64,000 nt of DNA. It comes from Microplitis mediator. Lineage: Eukaryota > Arthropoda > Insecta > Hymenoptera > Braconidae. The position numbers were made by a program, and so were the translations under genes. How positions within the stretch are numbered: position 1 is the first letter of the stretch; the number at the start of each line of letters is the position of its first letter. Shown piece by piece: positions 1 through 10,763 of this stretch. The stretch lies in assembly GCF_029852145.1 (NCBI RefSeq), contig NC_079976.1, forward strand, positions 4,278,001 through 4,342,000, given 5' to 3'. The notes beneath the pieces were generated by a model. The model saw only the letters and a program-made list of their open reading frames with translations, was not told the DNA's origin and made no database searches.

Positions 1-838
1 CGAAATTGTGAATTTACCAAACAGTGTTACGAAACTTATTTAAACTCCGAGTTTTCAAAAATAACAACATTTGTTTCTAATTTAAAAAAACTTTCGTCTT
101 GTGGAAATAAAACGAAAATCGTAATTTTAATAAACGTTGTCTTGTAAAAGTCACTGAGCCACACTTGTTTTTAAAATACCGATACACTGTATTCATTTCA
201 ATAACGAATTTGTGAATTTACCAAACAGTGTTACGAAACTTATTTAAACTCCGAGTTTTCAAAAATAACAACATTTGTTTCTAATTTAAAAAAACTTTCG
301 TCTTGTGGAAATAAAACGAAAATCGTAATTTTAATAAACGTTGTCTTGTAAAAGTCACTGAGCCACAGTGGTTATTAGAATAACGATACACTGTCTTCAT
401 TTCAATAACGAAATTGTGAATTTACCAAACAGTGTTACGAAACTTATTTAAACTCCGAGTTTTCAAAAATAACAACATTTGTTTCTAATTTAAAAAAACT
501 TTCGTCTTGTGGAAATAAAACGAAAATCGTAATTTTAATAAACGTTGTCTTGTAAAAGTCACTGAGCCACACTTGTTTTTAAAATACCGATACACTGTAT
601 TCATTTCAATAACGAATTTGTGAATTTACCAAACAGTGTTACGAAACTTATTTAAACTCCGAGTTTTCAAAAATAACAACATTTGTTTCTAATTTAAAAA
701 AACTTTCGTCTTGTGGAAATAAAACGAAAATCGTAATTTTAATAAACGTTGTCTTGTAAAAGTCACTGAGCCACAGTGGTTATTAGAATAACGATACACT
801 GTCTTCATTTCAATAACGAAATTGTGAATTTAGCAAAC
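1..838. repeat. 204-bp satellite with a dimeric (408-bp) higher-order unit
   Basis: Four full monomers and the start of a fifth lie head to tail; the shared segment TGTGAATTTACCAAACAGTG recurs at a constant 204-bp spacing (positions 7, 211, 415, 619, with a diverged copy at 823). Monomers alternate between two versions: one has CCACACTTG and ACTGTATTC near its end, the next has CCACAGTGG and ACTGTCTTC. Units two apart look identical while neighbours differ, so the array evolved as a dimer. It runs off the left edge, so total length is unknown. After about 838 the sequence decays into unique AT-rich DNA. Confidence 0.95.
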
Positions 839-1579
839 ATTGTCATGGAATTTATTTGAAATACGAGATTCCACAAATACAAACTTGAATTTTTGATTTG
901 AATATACTTATGTCTGATTGAAATGGGAAAATTATTTTCAATTTTCTCATACGTTGACTTATTAATTGAAATCGTATACAAAATAGTAAAATTTTTATAC
1001 ATATTGTAAAAGTACAATACTATATTGTAATAATAATATACAAAAATTGTATTTTTTTCTACTACATCGAATTCCAGATTTTTAGATAGGATTGTATAGT
1101 AAAAATATATGAAAATTACGATTTTTTTTTACAGTGTACTCAAAACATAAAGGAATAATTTTATCCGCATTTGAACCTCAAAAGTCTTATCCGACTTATT
1201 CTCTCCCTTCCCTTTTTCTATCAAAAATTTTTCAAAGTCCGACATAGAACTTTTCATTCGTTGAAGATTTTGAGGTCTTACTTATAATTTAAAATCGATA
1301 AATTATTCGCATTTAGACCTCATAGTTCTCATTCAAGATTTTGAGTACTAAAGTAGAGTTACTTTCTGGGCGGCAAATAAAACATCAAAGGAATAGAGGC
1401 TTTTGAGGACTAAACTAATTTCTAACTTCCCGCTAAGAAAGTTGCAAATTTTCAAAAAAAAGGAAGTTATTGGTTTCGGTCCGATTTTCGAAAATCGAAT
1501 TTCCATCAGATGTCGACGTTTTGAGGTCCTAGGAAGCTATTCTGACTATTCCCGGATGGACGTCCGTGTGTATGTGTGT
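839..1579. other. AT-rich non-coding stretch beside the satellite
   Basis: No gene found. The short open frames here have no homology I recognise and no convincing splice context. A stretch of G/T-rich sequence with TGTGTATGTGTGTA leads into the palindromic element that follows. Confidence 0.6.
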
Positions 1580-1899
1580 ATGATCTTTTTTTTGTTCGAC
1601 GATATCTTTAGAACGAATCAACCGATTTAAACGTTCTTGGTGGCAATCGAAAGAGCTCACTAAAACTTAGAATTGATTAGATTTTGGGGTAAATCGGTCA
1701 TGTAGTTTACAAGTTATACGAAGAATAAAAATTAAAAATTTTTTTAGTTTTTAGTTTTTTGCGTATAACTTATAAACCACTTGCCCGATTCACCTCAAAA
1801 TGTAATCACTTTTAAGTCTTATTGAGCCCTTTCGATTGCCACCAAGAACGTTCAAATCGGTTCATTCATTCCAAAGATATCGTCGGACAAAAATGATAA
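1580..1899. mobile_element. Palindromic MITE-like element
   Basis: Two arms of about 120-140 bp are inverted copies around a centre near 1740. The left arm contains GACGATATCTTTAGAACGAA and GTTCTTGGTGGCAATCGAAA; the right arm carries the reverse complements (TTTCGATTGCCACCAAGAAC, ending GATATCGTCGG). There is no coding capacity. The structure fits a foldback, non-autonomous DNA transposon; the family is not assignable by eye. Confidence 0.75.
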
Positions 1900-1913
1900 T
1901 ATTTCAGTGAAGG

Positions 1914-2844
1914 TACACGGAAAGAATTTTTTGATAAAAATTACTCTGTAATTTCGAGTAATCCTGGGCCGTTGCAAAAAATTTGTATTTTTTGTTTTAA
2001 ATTTAATGTTTTTTGTTCAAATATTAACGTTGCTTGACTATGTTTTACTCTACTAATGAGTAATTTTTAAAAAGTCTTATATTTGATCGATTATTGTGAA
2101 TATCTCATCTTAATCTATTAATTTTTACTCCATGCGATTAATTTTTACTCCCCAATCTTCCATTCTTTTAAACCCATTAACTTTTTGATGAAAAACTGCT
2201 TAGAACTCGAATTAATTTTCTCATCTATGGAAGTAATTTTTACTCTAAACTGCAGAGTAATATTTTAGTAGTCTCCGTTAATCTTCGGTTAATATCGGCT
2301 TCAATTATATGTCTTTTAAGTTGTTCGCGACAACTTAGATGTTACGCACACAAATGTAGGCTTGGAAAAAAAGACGATCTCTGTATCTCTCTGTAACTTA
2401 ATATTTATTTAAAAATTTAAAAAAATTTGTATCTTTTCATTTTCAACACAATACGATTAACTTTTTTTTTATTCTTTTTCAAAATATTTATTTTAAGTCA
2501 AATTTTAAGGCAATTAGATGGTTTTAGATTTTTTATGGAAATTTCAGCCTGTTAATTGTAATTTTTATTGTAATTCAATATAAATTTTATAAATTGAATC
2601 ATCAACTTTTTATCATAACCTACGAGTAAAAATTAAATTAGAGAGAATTTATTTAGACAGCCGCTAGGTGTAATTTTTACTCGTAATTGTGAGTAAAAAT
2701 TAATCTGATTGATTTTTACTCGCTGAAAGAGTAAAATTTCATTATTCGAAAGTAAAAAGTCGTAATGGCCCAAGATTACTCGATTTAGAGTCATTTTTAG
2801 AATAAATAACCTGGCAATATTCATACGAAAATTCTTTTCGTGTA
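1914..2844. mobile_element. TIR element with terminal TACACGGAAAGAATTTT and internal motif copies
   Basis: The left end TACACGGAAAGAATTTT is mirrored by AAAATTCTTTTCGTGTA at the right end, and imperfect similarity continues about 70 bp inward (both sides carry CGAGTAATC followed by TGGGCC). The interior is studded with variants of GAGTAATTTTTACTC in both orientations. No open frame for a transposase is visible. It belongs structurally with the elements at 37578, 42574, 44966 and 59299. Confidence 0.75.
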
Positions 2845-2862
2845 TGGTTCACCAGTCTAACA

Positions 2863-2962
2863 AATTTTTGAGCTCGAAGAACTCAAAAATTTACAAGTAA
2901 TAATGTTTCCGAGCTCGGAAACAGCGGGAAGTTTTGGGGCTAGCCCGCAGGGTCAGGTGGTT
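2863..2962. repeat. Dispersed repeat, copy 1
   Basis: The segment with GGAAGTTTTGGGGCTAGCCC and CCGCAGGGTCA recurs in reverse orientation at about 36459-36556 inside Trpgamma intron 1. It is an old interspersed repeat of unknown type, directly beside the gene array. Confidence 0.6.
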
Positions 2963-3052
2963 TTCAGATTTTTTTTTGACTCGGGTAACCATGTAACATA
3001 AAGATGATAAATGACGTCAGCTAAAAAATTAATATGATATATTTAGACATAA

Positions 3053-3099
3053 TGACTTTGATGTGCGTCATTAGATGTGACTAAATAATACTATAAAAG
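3053..3099 (+). promoter_or_regulatory. Core promoter of gene A1
   Basis: TATAAAAG at 3092 lies 138 bp before the start codon. Just upstream, TGACTTTGATGTGCGTCA (3053-3070) has two TGAC-type half-sites in opposite orientation and is kept in all five gene copies. A1 alone also has a perfect CRE-like TGACGTCA at 3012. In A1 the upstream block is 21 bp closer to the TATA than in the other four copies. Confidence 0.65.
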
Positions 3100-3229
3100 C
3101 TATTGACTGCCCATCGATATTATTAAGGCTCACTCAACGTTCAACTGAGCACGGTCGATTCAATTGCTGTGCGAATATATATATTTTATTTTCAAAATTA
3201 TTCTTCTTCATTACTACAAAAATAATAAA

Positions 3230-5704
3230 ATGAATTATTTATATATATCCAGTATTACAATATGGATGTTTACAATTATTATACAATTAAATGTGTCATC
3301 GGTAACATCAAAATTAGTTCCAAAATATAAAGGTGATCCAATAGAATGGCGTGAAAATGGAGCGGAAGGTAAGTTTTTTAAAATATGTTATATTTATTCA
3401 ATCTCTTAATTAGAAAAATGTTCTGAAATCAATGAAAACATCCTATTCGAAATTTCCTTCAAACGATTTTCGTATTTTTAATTTCCGTAGATATTGGTAA
3501 TAATTAACGACTGTTAATTTTAAATATTTATTTGCAGTGATTAATGTTGTGGTTATTTTTTTGTTTTCGATTAGTAAATCAAACCGTATATATCTTTACT
3601 GCAGTATTATTCCGAAGACTATGACCCGGACACTTCTCATGATTGTTAAATATTTTAAATAAAATCAAAAGATATGATTGCATATAGCATTAAATACGAA
3701 TCACTAGTTAAATTTAATTTCTTATTTTACTTGAATTATTGTTAATTATAATTTTTTAATTGCTTATAATTTTCTTTTTAATTTTAAACTAATGCAGTAA
3801 TAAAAAACAAACGTTTATAACAAATTTAATAGTTGATTAAATTCTAAAAAAGAAAAAATGATTTAATCATATTTTCATTTTTTGTTCATATTTAGTTATT
3901 TTATAGTAATTATAATTTGAAACAATAAATATTCAAAATTTTTGATAGTTTCTGAGATCAGAAGATTCCAATAAAATAAAACTGTTTTTATTATATAAAT
4001 ATAGACTAGTTTTGTTTTCAAATGTTATGTTACTGAAATATTTGCGTTAATTTTTTCAGCCAATTTTGCTCAATTCAATAGCTTGTATGCAATAAGTATC
4101 AATGAAGCGTTGGTGGACTATTTTGGCTTACCTAGTGGTAAATGTGATGTATCACCTGATTTACTAGATAAAGACAGTGCACGAAATTTGACTTACCCGA
4201 ATCAATGTGCTGGATCACTTCGCTCTTGCTGGTTCGAAAAAGTAAGTTGAAACATTTATTAACAATATCATTAACTAACACGAGTAATAAATTATTATAA
4301 TCAAACTATGCATAAATAATTAAGGAAAGTGAACAACGAAAAAAAGCAGAAGCGGACTACAAAAAATCAAAAATCTCTTACTGTACTAATAGTCCGGCTG
4401 GTAGTTGTTTCCGCAAAAAAGGCGAATATACCGATTATTATCGCGGTATACTAGATTCTACTGGTAACATTTGCAAGTGCTTATGTGAACGAGATGATAA
4501 TTCAAATTCCAAAAACGAGCGTGGTGAATTACTTGACTCAATTTGCTTTGATCCAGTTTCAGTTGATGATGGATAGTGAGTTTTATTATTTAATTATTAG
4601 TTAGAATAAAAAATCCACTGTATTAGACATGCCTACTTTGAATGGAGTATAATTTATTAATAAATATTGTTTGATAGTGTTGCAACTGGCGCGAGATTTA
4701 AAAGACACGGTAATGTAATGTACCTTGAACTCCAACAAGGAATATTATCACAAGGAAAAATTGATCCAACAACGCTCAAGTGGACGACTTCAAATAATTG
4801 TAACTTAAAAAAGAAAGTTATTGATAATGTCCGATACGATGGTACTTACGATGGTTTAAATATCATACTAGACGATCTTACTTTAACAGAGAATGCAGTT
4901 ATCACAGGTAAGTTTTCAATTTTAGTTTTTATAAAAAATATTTATTTCGTTACCAGTTTCAAATAATTAGATTTCTTATGTTATCAAACAGGTGTTACGT
5001 TAGGTGATTCATTGCGCGGACGATACGTCGATGACGATGGTAATATTAATGAAAATGAATCCGAAATTACACAAAAAAGTCAATGCCATGGAAGGTAATT
5101 ACAGTTTCATTCAAATGTTGAACTTTTCAAGTGATGACTTATTTTTAGACAATATCAACATTTATACATCGCGTCACCAATTCCAAAAGGGCGTATAGTT
5201 TTTTTCATCGCCAATTCTTTTGTAAAGTTATATCATAGCTACAAATGGAAAAGAAAATCCGATTGCCAAAAAGACATATAGCTTAAATTATAATTAAATG
5301 GCGTATGAAAATGTCTTTTTGGAATTAGTAACGTGATATATTAGTCTAATTGTGATATTAAAAATTTTTTTTTGTTGAAAAATTGTGTCGAAGTAAGTAC
5401 TGCAATAATTTAATAATTTCGTTTTAGTGCCACCGATTTGGTACATCGTGGTCTAGATCTTCTGCCGTCCACAGCTTTAATAGGAAAGAATTACGACCGC
5501 GGTGAACCATGCAGTTGTAAGATAATTTTTAGTGGAACTAAAGAGAGTTCTGATAATATACAACATGTAGTTCCATTTGTCGATATACAGGAGGTCGTCA
5601 CCGATCAAAATTCACCTCAACCTATTTACGGAATCGGTTGGTATTATCGCGGTTATCCTGGTTATGGAGGATATCTGGCTCTTAAGATTTTCACGAAAGA
5701 ATAA
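3230..5704 (+). CDS. Array gene A1: secreted cysteine-containing protein of unknown function
   Basis: Six exons join in phase: 3230-3368, 4060-4241, 4325-4575, 4678-4907, 4992-5094 and 5428-5704, giving 393 aa ending in TAA. All introns are GT-AG. Residues 1 to about 27 form a hydrophobic signal segment (starts MNYLYISSITIW). The mature part has paired cysteines in exons 2 and 3 (GKCD, NQCAGSLRSCW, CKCLCE), then a region starting ATGARF and a C-terminal part with HVVPFVD and GYPGYGGYLALKIF. From memory the layout resembles unnamed insect secreted proteins; I cannot verify a family. The start at 3230 is chosen because it is conserved in all copies; an upstream in-frame ATG at 3164 is not. Function unknown; secretion is inferred from the N-terminus. 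Confidence 0.85.
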
Positions 5705-6907
5705 TAATTTTTTAATTAATATTTATTTCATCAGTATTGATGTTAATTTATTCAATATTATTTAATGTACTAAAAATAGGATTGTTTGTAAAATTCAAAT
5801 TTATAATTTTTCGAATTTATTTAAAATTGTAATTAAAATACGATTTTATTTTTCAAAGACGAAATATATGTCTGTTAAAAATATACATATTCTTGTTTTA
5901 AATCTTGTGAATATTTAACTTTCCCCTCAGCACCTAAAACATCGAATATTACTAAACCCGAGCGAATTTCGTTTATCCTCTATCATACTCGATAGCAGGG
6001 AAAACCAAAAAGTTCTGCCAACTGATGCAATAGAAAGCGCTTCGGGCACCCGTACTTAATTTAATTCAAAATCTTTCGTTTATAAACATTTCGGTTTGGA
6101 AAAATTAATCAAAAAAACGTTCAATAAGCATCGGCCATATTGATTTTGAAAATTCAATACTTTCAGAATTTTGAGTTGGAATTTTCTAAGCTTTTGAAAA
6201 TTAAAATACATTAATTTTCAATTTTGAATCTACAGACGAAACATTCTCATTATTATGTGAACCAAGTATTTTTTTACGAATTCAAAAAAACTTTTTTTGA
6301 GAAATTTTAACTTGTTTAAAAAAAGTGTACATTGTAACTTTTATATAATAAAATTTGAACGCGTTTATAAACAAGTCAACATTTCTGTGTCTAAACTTGA
6401 GTAACGAAGAATTCTCAAGTCCAATGAAATTTTATTAACATTAGCGTAAAATTAAGGAATCAAAACGTTTAAATTGATATTTAGGTATATACATTTTTGG
6501 CATTAAGTGAAAGAGCTAAAACTCTATAACCCGATCACATATTTGTATATCTTCCTTTATAAATATAGATATATCGAACAGTTTTTGGTGATCAGTGACG
6601 TTAAAAATAATCTACGAATGTATGCTGTCATCAATTACAAATCAGATTTCATATGTTTGAACATAATTAACCTACGTCATTAGTGCAACAGATTATTCAC
6701 AAAGGCGTCATAAAATAAAATTATGAAACTTATCTACCGTCTATCGTAATTATTAAAGCTTACAAAACATTTAGTAGAGCATGTCCGAACCCTTTTATAT
6801 ATTTGCTTTGCCAAATTTATATTTGGATTCATATTTATGGTTTATTGCATATATTATTTCATGTAACAACTTCAGCTAAAAAAAAAATATCATATATTTG
6901 GACGTAA
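5705..6907. other. A1-B1 intergenic DNA
   Basis: It begins with the A1 3' UTR and the conserved array tail (about 5925-6050). The rest is AT-rich with no gene. It is nearly identical to 13161-14360, so it duplicated as part of the 7.45-kb unit. Confidence 0.7.
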
Positions 6908-6975
6908 TGACCTTGAAGTGCGTCATAAGTGTAAAAGATTAGTTTTAAAGATGCGATAAAATGAAGCTATAAAAG
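6908..6975 (+). promoter_or_regulatory. Core promoter of gene B1
   Basis: TGACCTTGAAGTGCGTCA at 6908-6925 is followed 43 bp later by TATAAAAG at 6968, 127 bp before the start codon. The order and spacing match A2, B2 and A3. Confidence 0.65.
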
Positions 6976-7094
6976 TTATTGACTGTCCATCGACATCATT
7001 AGAGCTCACTACCGAGCACGGTTGCTTCAATTGCTGTTCGAATATATATTTTACTTTTAAAATTATTCTTCTTCATTACTAAAAAAATAACAAA

Positions 7095-9113
7095 ATGAAT
7101 TATTTATATATATCCAGTATTACAATATGGCTGTTTACAATTATTATACAATTAAATGTGTCATCGGTAACATCAAAATTAGTTTCAAAATATAAAGGTG
7201 ATCCAAGAGAATGGCGTGAATATGGAGCGGAAGGTAGGTTTTTTAAAATATGTTATATTTATTCAATCTCTTAATTAGAAGACGGCTTTAATATCAATGA
7301 AAATACCCTATTTGAAAATTCTTTCAAACGGTTTCCTTATTTTTAATTTCCGTCGATATATTGGTAGTTCAGAAGATTAAAAAAAAAAAACTTTATTTTA
7401 TTTGATGAATATGCAATAGTTATATTTTCAAATATTATGTGACTAAAATATTTTCGTTAATTTTTTTAGCCAATTTCGCTCAATTCAATAGCTTGTATGC
7501 AATAAGTATCAATGAAGAAAAATTGCGCAGTGATAAATATTCTTCTGGCAAATGTGATTCACTTGACTCACAAGGTACAAAGAGTGCACGAAATTTAAAT
7601 CACCCAAACCAATGCGCTGGTTCACTTCGCCATTGCTGGTTCCAAAGAGTAAGTTAAAACATTTATTTACAATATTATTGACACAAGTGATGAATTATTA
7701 TAATCGAACTATGCACAAATAATTAAGGAAAGTGAACAACGAAAAAAAGCAGAAGCGGATATCCAGAACTCATTTGTCACTCACTGTGCTTCGACTATGT
7801 ATTCTCCTGTCTGCGACCTCGTGGAAGGAGAAAATACACCTTATTATCGCAATGTACGAGATCATACTGGTAACATTTGCAAGTGCTTATGTGAACGAGA
7901 CGATATTTCAAATCTTAAAAACAAGCGTGGTAAATTACTTGATTCCATTTGCTTTGATCCAGTTTCAGTTGATGATGGATAGTGAGTTTTATTATTTAAT
8001 TATTAGAATTAAAAAATTCACGTTAAACATTATAAATGTTTTTTCAAGTGTTGCAACTGGCGCGAGATTTAAAAGACACGGTAATGTAATGTACCTTGAA
8101 CTTCAACAAGGAATATTATCACAAGGAAAAATTGATCCAACAACTCTCAAGTGGACAACTTCAAATAATTGTAACTTAAAAAAAAAAATTATTGGTAATT
8201 TCCGAAGCGATGGTAGTTACGATGGTTTAGAAATCACACTAGAGGATCTTACTTTAACAGAGAATGCAGTTGTCACAGGTAAGTTTTAAATTTTAGTTTT
8301 TATAAAAAATATTTATATTTGTTATTAGTTTCAAATAAATAGATTGTTTATGTTATCAAACAGGTGTTACGTTAGGTGCTTCATTGCGCGGACGATACGT
8401 CGATGACAATGGTAATATTGATAAAGATGAATCCGAAATTTTAAAAAAAAGTCAATGCCATGGAAGGTAATTACAGTTTTATTCAAATGTTGAACTTTTC
8501 AAATGATAACTTATTTTTAAAAAATATCAATATTTATATATCGCGTCATTAATTCCAAAAGAGCGTATAGTTTTTTTTTTTCACCAATCTTTTTGCGAAG
8601 TTATTTTATAGATACAAATGGAAAGAAAAAAAATTGGATTGCCTAAAAGGCATACAGCTTAAATTACACGCCCTTTTGGTTTTGAACTTAGTGACGAAGC
8701 CAAAAAGACGTATAAAAATATGTCTTTTTGGAATTAGTAACGCGATATATTAGTCTAATTGTGATATTAAAAAATTTTGTTTTGTTGAAAAATTGTGACG
8801 TAGTAAGTGCTACAATTATTTAATATTTCGTTTTAGTGCCATCGATTTGGTACATCGTGATCGAGATCTTCTGCCGTCCACAGCTTTAATAGGAACTAAT
8901 TACGAACGCAGTGAACCTTGCGGTTGGAAGATAATTTTTGGTGGAACTAAAGAGAGTTCTGATAATATACAACATGTAGTTCCATTTGTCGATATACAGG
9001 AGGTCGTCACCGATCAAAATTCACCTCAACCTATTCACGGAATCGGTTGGTATTATCGCGGTTATCCTGGTTATGGAGGATATCTGGCTCTCAAGATTTT
9101 CACGAAAGAATAA
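7095..9113 (+). CDS. Array gene B1: secreted cysteine-containing protein, B type
   Basis: Exons 7095-7233, 7470-7648, 7728-7981, 8049-8278, 8364-8466 and 8837-9113 join in phase to 393 aa ending in TAA. The signal segment and exons 4-6 are very close to the A genes. Differences from A cluster in the middle of exon 2 (EEKLRSDKYSS against EALVDYFGLPS) and in the first part of exon 3, where the cysteine loop reads HCASTMYSPVCD. The downstream CKCLCE cluster is unchanged. This loop also differs completely from that of B2, although introns 2 and 3 of the two genes are near identical. AATAAA at 9223 is a plausible poly(A) signal. The gene looks intact; function is unknown. Confidence 0.83.
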
Positions 9114-9895
9114 TAATATTTATTTCATCAGTATCGATGTTAATCTATTCAATATAATTTAATGTACTTAAAATTATGTATAGAATTGAAATTCATAATT
9201 TTTCAAATTTATTGAAAATTGTAATAAAAATACGATTTTATTTTTTACAGTCGAGTTATATATCTGTTAAAAATATACGTATTGATGTTTTAAATCTTGT
9301 GAATATTTAACTTTACCCTCAACACCTAAAACATAGAATATTACTAAACCCGAGCAAATTTCTTTTATCCTCTATCATACTCGATAGCAGGGAAAACCAA
9401 AAAAGTTCTGCTAACTGATGCAATAGAAAGCGTTTTGCAAATAATAACTTGTGTATGTGTGTTTTCTGTATTGTTATCCTAGAAATTTTATTGTTTTTTT
9501 TATAATCGTGACTCATTTTTATTTCGAATGAGTCAAACATGTTTGATATTAAACACTCGACAAGGATAAAGTAATAACACTTATCAAGAATTGATAAATG
9601 TAGTCTTTTCCACGTGTCGAAAAATTTCCACTACATTTATGAACTTAAAATTTAAAAAAAATAAATAAAAAGTGTTGATTTCAGATCTTAGCAATAAACT
9701 ATCATAATTCAACATAATCAAACTTAAGGCTTTTCAATTCAATTAATTAAAATCCAAGGATTAATGATTGATGTTTTTTTAATATCTTATTTGATATCAG
9801 CTTTAAGTCGAATTTTTTTTTACATTCAATGTAACCCTGTAACATATAGATGATACCGTGCAAGTAATAAAGGAACGTAATTTTCAGAATTTAAA
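9114..9895. other. B1-A2 intergenic DNA
   Basis: It holds the B1 3' UTR, the conserved array tail (about 9310-9430) and AT-rich DNA without a gene. It is nearly identical to 16564-17347. It ends at the target-site copy ATGGTCAC of the MITE at 9904. Confidence 0.7.
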
Positions 9896-9903
9896 ATGGT
9901 CAC

Positions 9904-10470
9904 TAGGGTGGGTTGAAAAAAAACTTTTTTTTTGTTTTTCTTAGCATGGGGGTAGAATCTGTACCTTATAAAAAAAAAAAAATTTTTAAGAAAAAAAAAA
10001 TTTTTTTACTCAACATTTTGAAGTGGCCCACTCTTTTTTAAAATAAATAATTGATCAAACGAGGTAGTCCAAACGAAACAAACGACATGGTGTTCTAGAA
10101 TCTGTGGGGTGTCCCCTTGAAAGCTAATTGAAAGTCAGAAGTTGAAAAAATTTTTTTCCTATTGTTTTTGTAATTTAAGTAAAAAATCCAAATATGAAAA
10201 GCATTTTCTTTTGAATTAAAATGAAAGTGAAGTAGAAAAAAATCACATTCGACAATTATTAGATGTTTTCCACGATTTTGGACAAAAAAAAATTTTTTTC
10301 GTTGGAACTACCCTGTTTAATCAATTATTTATTTAAAAAACGAGTGGGCCACCTCAAAATGTTGAATAAAAAATTTTTTTTTTCTTGAAAAATTTTTTTT
10401 TTTTATAAGGTACAAATTCTACCACCATGCTAAGAAAAACGAAAAAAAAGTTTTTTTTCAACCCACCCTA
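9904..10470. mobile_element. hAT-like MITE, copy 1
   Basis: The 567-bp element has long inverted termini (TAGGGTGGGTTGAAAAAAAA against the reverse complement of CAACCCACCCTA), extending inward through the CTTAGCATGG and GGTACA blocks. It is flanked by ATGGTCAC on the left and ATGGTCAT on the right, an 8-bp target duplication with one mismatch. An 8-bp duplication with TAGGG ends is typical of hAT elements. It contains no transposase frame. The same insertion occurs at 17356 with identical length and flanks. Confidence 0.8.
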
Positions 10471-10567
10471 ATGGTCATATTTATTTTCGGATTCATATTT
10501 ATGATTTATTGCATATATTATTTCATGTAACAACATAAGCTACAAAATATCATATATTTGTACATAA

Positions 10568-10635
10568 TGACTTTGATGTGCGTCAGTAGTGTAAAAGATT
10601 ATTTTCAAAGATGTGATAAAATAAAACTATAAAAG
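10568..10635 (+). promoter_or_regulatory. Core promoter of gene A2
   Basis: TGACTTTGATGTGCGTCA at 10568-10585 is followed 43 bp later by TATAAAAG at 10628, 136 bp before the start codon. It is near identical to the A3 promoter. Confidence 0.65.
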
Positions 10636-10763
10636 CTATTGACTGTCCATCGACATTATTAGAGCTCACTCAGCGTTTAACTGAGCACGGTTGATTCATT
10701 TGCTGTTCGACAATATATTTTATTTTTCAAATTATTCTTCTTCATTACTAGAAAAATAATTAA

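Noticed and set aside
1..838. CRISPR-like array
   Set aside because: The repeats are long, contiguous 204-bp monomers without spacers, in a eukaryotic context.
7732..8289. 185-aa frame spanning B1 exons 3 and 4 without splicing
   Set aside because: Its first half is out of frame with exon 3; the spliced model keeps phase through GT-AG sites and matches four paralogs.
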